Positions 12,699 to 14,349 of a DNA stretch of 14,349 nucleotides are shown here, in pieces. The stretch's first letter is position 1. Each line of letters starts with the position of its first letter. A program made the translations under genes and the position numbers. The notes beneath the pieces are model-generated. The model did not search any database. It was given only the letters and a program-made list of their open reading frames with translations, and had not been told where the DNA came from. Origin of the DNA: Bacillota bacterium (GTDB lineage Bacteria > Bacillota > Clostridia > Peptostreptococcales > Anaerovoracaceae); contig JAEEVI010000063.1 in assembly GCA_016287035.1 (NCBI GenBank), positions 1 through 14,349 of the forward strand. Direction: 5' to 3'.

Positions 12699-13864
12699 TG
12701 GACTACTCCAAAATACTCAACAGCCGCATCCTCTCGGTGAAGCCCTCCGGGATACGCAGGTATTTCGACCTGCTCAACGAGATGGAGGACGGCATATCGC
12801 TTGGCATAGGCGAACCGGATTTCGCCACGCCCTGGCACATACGCGACGCCGGCATCTACTCGCTCGAAAAGGGCTTCACAAAGTACACGCCCAACGCCGG
12901 CATATCCGATCTGCGAAAGGAGATCGCCGCGTACCTCAGGCGCCGCTTCGGCCTCGAATATTCCCCGAACGGGCAGATCATAGTCACGGTCGGAGGCAGC
13001 GAGGGCATCGACGTCGCGCTGCGCTGCATGCTCGAGCCCGGCGACGAGGTGCTCGTGCCGACGCCGTCGTTCGTATGCTACGCGCCGCTGTCGTTCATGG
13101 CCTGCGGCAAGCCCGTATACATCGAGACGCGCGCGGAGGACGGCTTCCGCCTCACGGCGAAGGCGCTGCGCGAGGCCATAACGCCGAAGACAAAGGTGCT
13201 GATCCTCCCCTACCCCTGCAACCCCACGGGCGCGATCATGGAGAAGGAGGACCTCGAAGCCGTCGCGGACGTTCTGCGCGATACCGACATAATGGTCATC
13301 TCCGACGAGATCTACTGCGAGCTCACCTACAGCGGGACCCACTGCTCGATCGCGGGCATCCCCGGCATGTACGACCGCACGATACTCGTCAACGGCTTCT
13401 CAAAATCGTATTCGATGACCGGCTGGCGCATGGGCTACGTCTGCGGACCCGCCCCGGTGATCGGCGCGATCACGAAGCTCCACCAGTTCGGCATAATGTC
13501 CGCTCCCACGACCAGCCAGTTCGCGGCGATAGAAGCGCTGCGCAACGGCGACGAGGATATCGAATACATGAAGCAGGAATACGACGGACGCCGCCGCTAT
13601 CTGCTCGACGGGCTCAGACGCCTCGGCCTCGAATGCTTCGAAGGGCTCGGCGCGTTCTACCTGTTCCCGAGCATAAGGAGCACCGGCCTTTCGTCCGAGG
13701 ATTTCTGCATGAAGTTCCTCATGGAGGAAAAGGTCGCGGTCATCCCCGGAACGGCCTTCGGGCCGGTCGGAGAGGGCTACGTCCGCATAAGCTACGCCGC
13801 CTCGATGAAGAACATCGAGGAAGTGCTCCTGCGCCTCGAGCGGTTCCTCGCCCGGCTCCGCTGA
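12698..13864 (+). CDS. Class I/II pyridoxal-phosphate aminotransferase
   Basis: A 388-residue fold-type I aminotransferase, of normal length. Visible landmarks are GIGEPDFATP at 36-45, KYTPNAGISDLRKEIA at 62-77 and GGSEGIDVALRCML at 99-112. PYPCNPTGAI at 171-180 holds Asn175, which contacts the cofactor. Asp203 and Tyr206 lie in SDEIYCELTY, NGFSKSYSMTGWRMGY carries the Schiff-base Lys236, and YVRISYA holds Arg363 for the substrate carboxylate. The sequence is of the AspC/PatA-like subgroup; the amino-acid specificity cannot be told. Initiation at 12698 overlaps the Lrp stop by one base, implying translational coupling. An open frame reaches back to 12521 but lies inside the Lrp gene and is not protein-like. 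The Lrp neighbour suggests control by amino-acid supply. Confidence 0.94.
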   Translation: MDYSKILNSRILSVKPSGIRRYFDLLNEMEDGISLGIGEPDFATPWHIRDAGIYSLEKGFTKYTPNAGISDLRKEIAAYLRRRFGLEYSPNGQIIVTVGGSEGIDVALRCMLEPGDEVLVPTPSFVCYAPLSFMACGKPVYIETRAEDGFRLTAKALREAITPKTKVLILPYPCNPTGAIMEKEDLEAVADVLRDTDIMVISDEIYCELTYSGTHCSIAGIPGMYDRTILVNGFSKSYSMTGWRMGYVCGPAPVIGAITKLHQFGIMSAPTTSQFAAIEALRNGDEDIEYMKQEYDGRRRYLLDGLRRLGLECFEGLGAFYLFPSIRSTGLSSEDFCMKFLMEEKVAVIPGTAFGPVGEGYVRISYAASMKNIEEVLLRLERFLARLR

Positions 13865-13874
13865 TCAGACTCCC

Positions 13875-14349
13875 ATGCCCCAACAGATCGACGACAACTA
13901 TATACAGAGCTTCTTTAAGATCGGCCAGGGGCCGCAGGCGGAAAAGGAGACCGCGGAGATCCGCGAAAAGCTCGTGCGCCTGCAGTTCAGCCACGGACAG
14001 GATATCTGCGAGATAGACGCCGAGCCCGACGGCATGTACTTCCTCGAATCGGGCAGCGCCGTCGTCCTCGACCGCGACGGCGAACAGATAAACGTGCTCC
14101 GCGAGGGGCAGTATTTCGGAGAATACGCCGTCCTCGCCGGACAGAGAAGGCTCTCGACTGTGCGCTCTCTGGGACGCACGGTCGTTTTCCGCCTCGGGAA
14201 CGAGGACATGATGGCTGTCCTGCAGCGTCATCCGGACCTCTACGGCGAGCTGATGAAGCGCGTCTACGGCCAGGTCTCCGGAAAGCATTCGCAGCTGACG
14301 GCGCTCTCGCGCATGCAGCGCGGCATACTGCAGGATCCCGAGAACAGAA
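13875..14349 (+). CDS. Cyclic-nucleotide-binding-domain protein (3' end cut by window edge)
   Basis: The 158 complete codons in the window encode a cNMP-binding beta-barrel at about residues 28-130. The phosphate-binding cassette region reads YFGEYAVLAGQRRLSTVRS, with the typical Gly-Glu and a nearby Arg before Ser-Thr-Val. After it comes a long helical segment (about 125-155). No helix-turn-helix is visible before the sequence ends, so it may be a Crp/Fnr-type regulator with the DNA-binding domain beyond the edge, or a sensor domain joined to something else. The ATG at 13875 lies 10 bases after the aminotransferase stop and has no clear Shine-Dalgarno site. It is probably cotranscribed. The frame is open to base 14349. 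Confidence 0.85.
   Translation, partial: MPQQIDDNYIQSFFKIGQGPQAEKETAEIREKLVRLQFSHGQDICEIDAEPDGMYFLESGSAVVLDRDGEQINVLREGQYFGEYAVLAGQRRLSTVRSLGRTVVFRLGNEDMMAVLQRHPDLYGELMKRVYGQVSGKHSQLTALSRMQRGILQDPENR

Overview
The window looks like chromosomal DNA of a GC-rich, low-mobility member of the Bacillota, most likely of the class Clostridia. The reasons are the YycH/YycI-WalJ-HtrA gene order, an S-layer homology (SLH) protein, a DUF1846 protein, a Bacillus-type SOS box, purine-rich Shine-Dalgarno sites and TGnTATAAT promoters. The genus cannot be named from this sequence. I saw no tRNA, rRNA, CRISPR array, insertion sequence or phage gene. No gene-free stretch exceeds about 220 bases.

Layout. A divergent intergenic region (8548-8761) splits the window. 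Everything to its left is read on the minus strand and everything to its right on the plus strand. Reading leftward, the minus half begins with a DUF1846 protein (8547-7036). Close behind come a secreted SLH-domain protein and an overlapping membrane-anchored polysaccharide deacetylase. After a 163-base gap there is a tightly packed cell-envelope operon: an unrecognised secreted protein, a YycH-like protein, a YycI-like protein, the metallo-beta-lactamase-fold protein WalJ, and a membrane-anchored HtrA/DegP protease that runs off the left edge. The last four match the accessory part of the WalRK cell-wall-stress operon. The kinase and regulator genes walR and walK are not upstream; an unknown secreted protein sits there instead.

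Reading rightward, the plus half begins with ispE (isoprenoid precursor synthesis), closed by a strong intrinsic terminator. Next is a two-gene unit: a radical-SAM protein with a C-terminal helix-hairpin-helix, overlapping its standard partner of the TIGR03915 family. This pair has been proposed, without experimental proof that I know of, to modify or repair DNA. Its promoter carries a close match to the Gram-positive LexA (SOS) box, concentric with a 36-base palindrome, so the sequence itself supports a DNA-damage role. This is the most interesting part of the window.

The right end holds an Lrp/AsnC-type regulator with a strong promoter and a structured leader, a translationally coupled class I/II aminotransferase, and a cyclic-nucleotide-binding-domain protein cut by the right edge. 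The regulator probably controls itself and the aminotransferase. The left half is mostly about building and monitoring the cell envelope; the right half is housekeeping metabolism, putative DNA repair and amino-acid metabolism.
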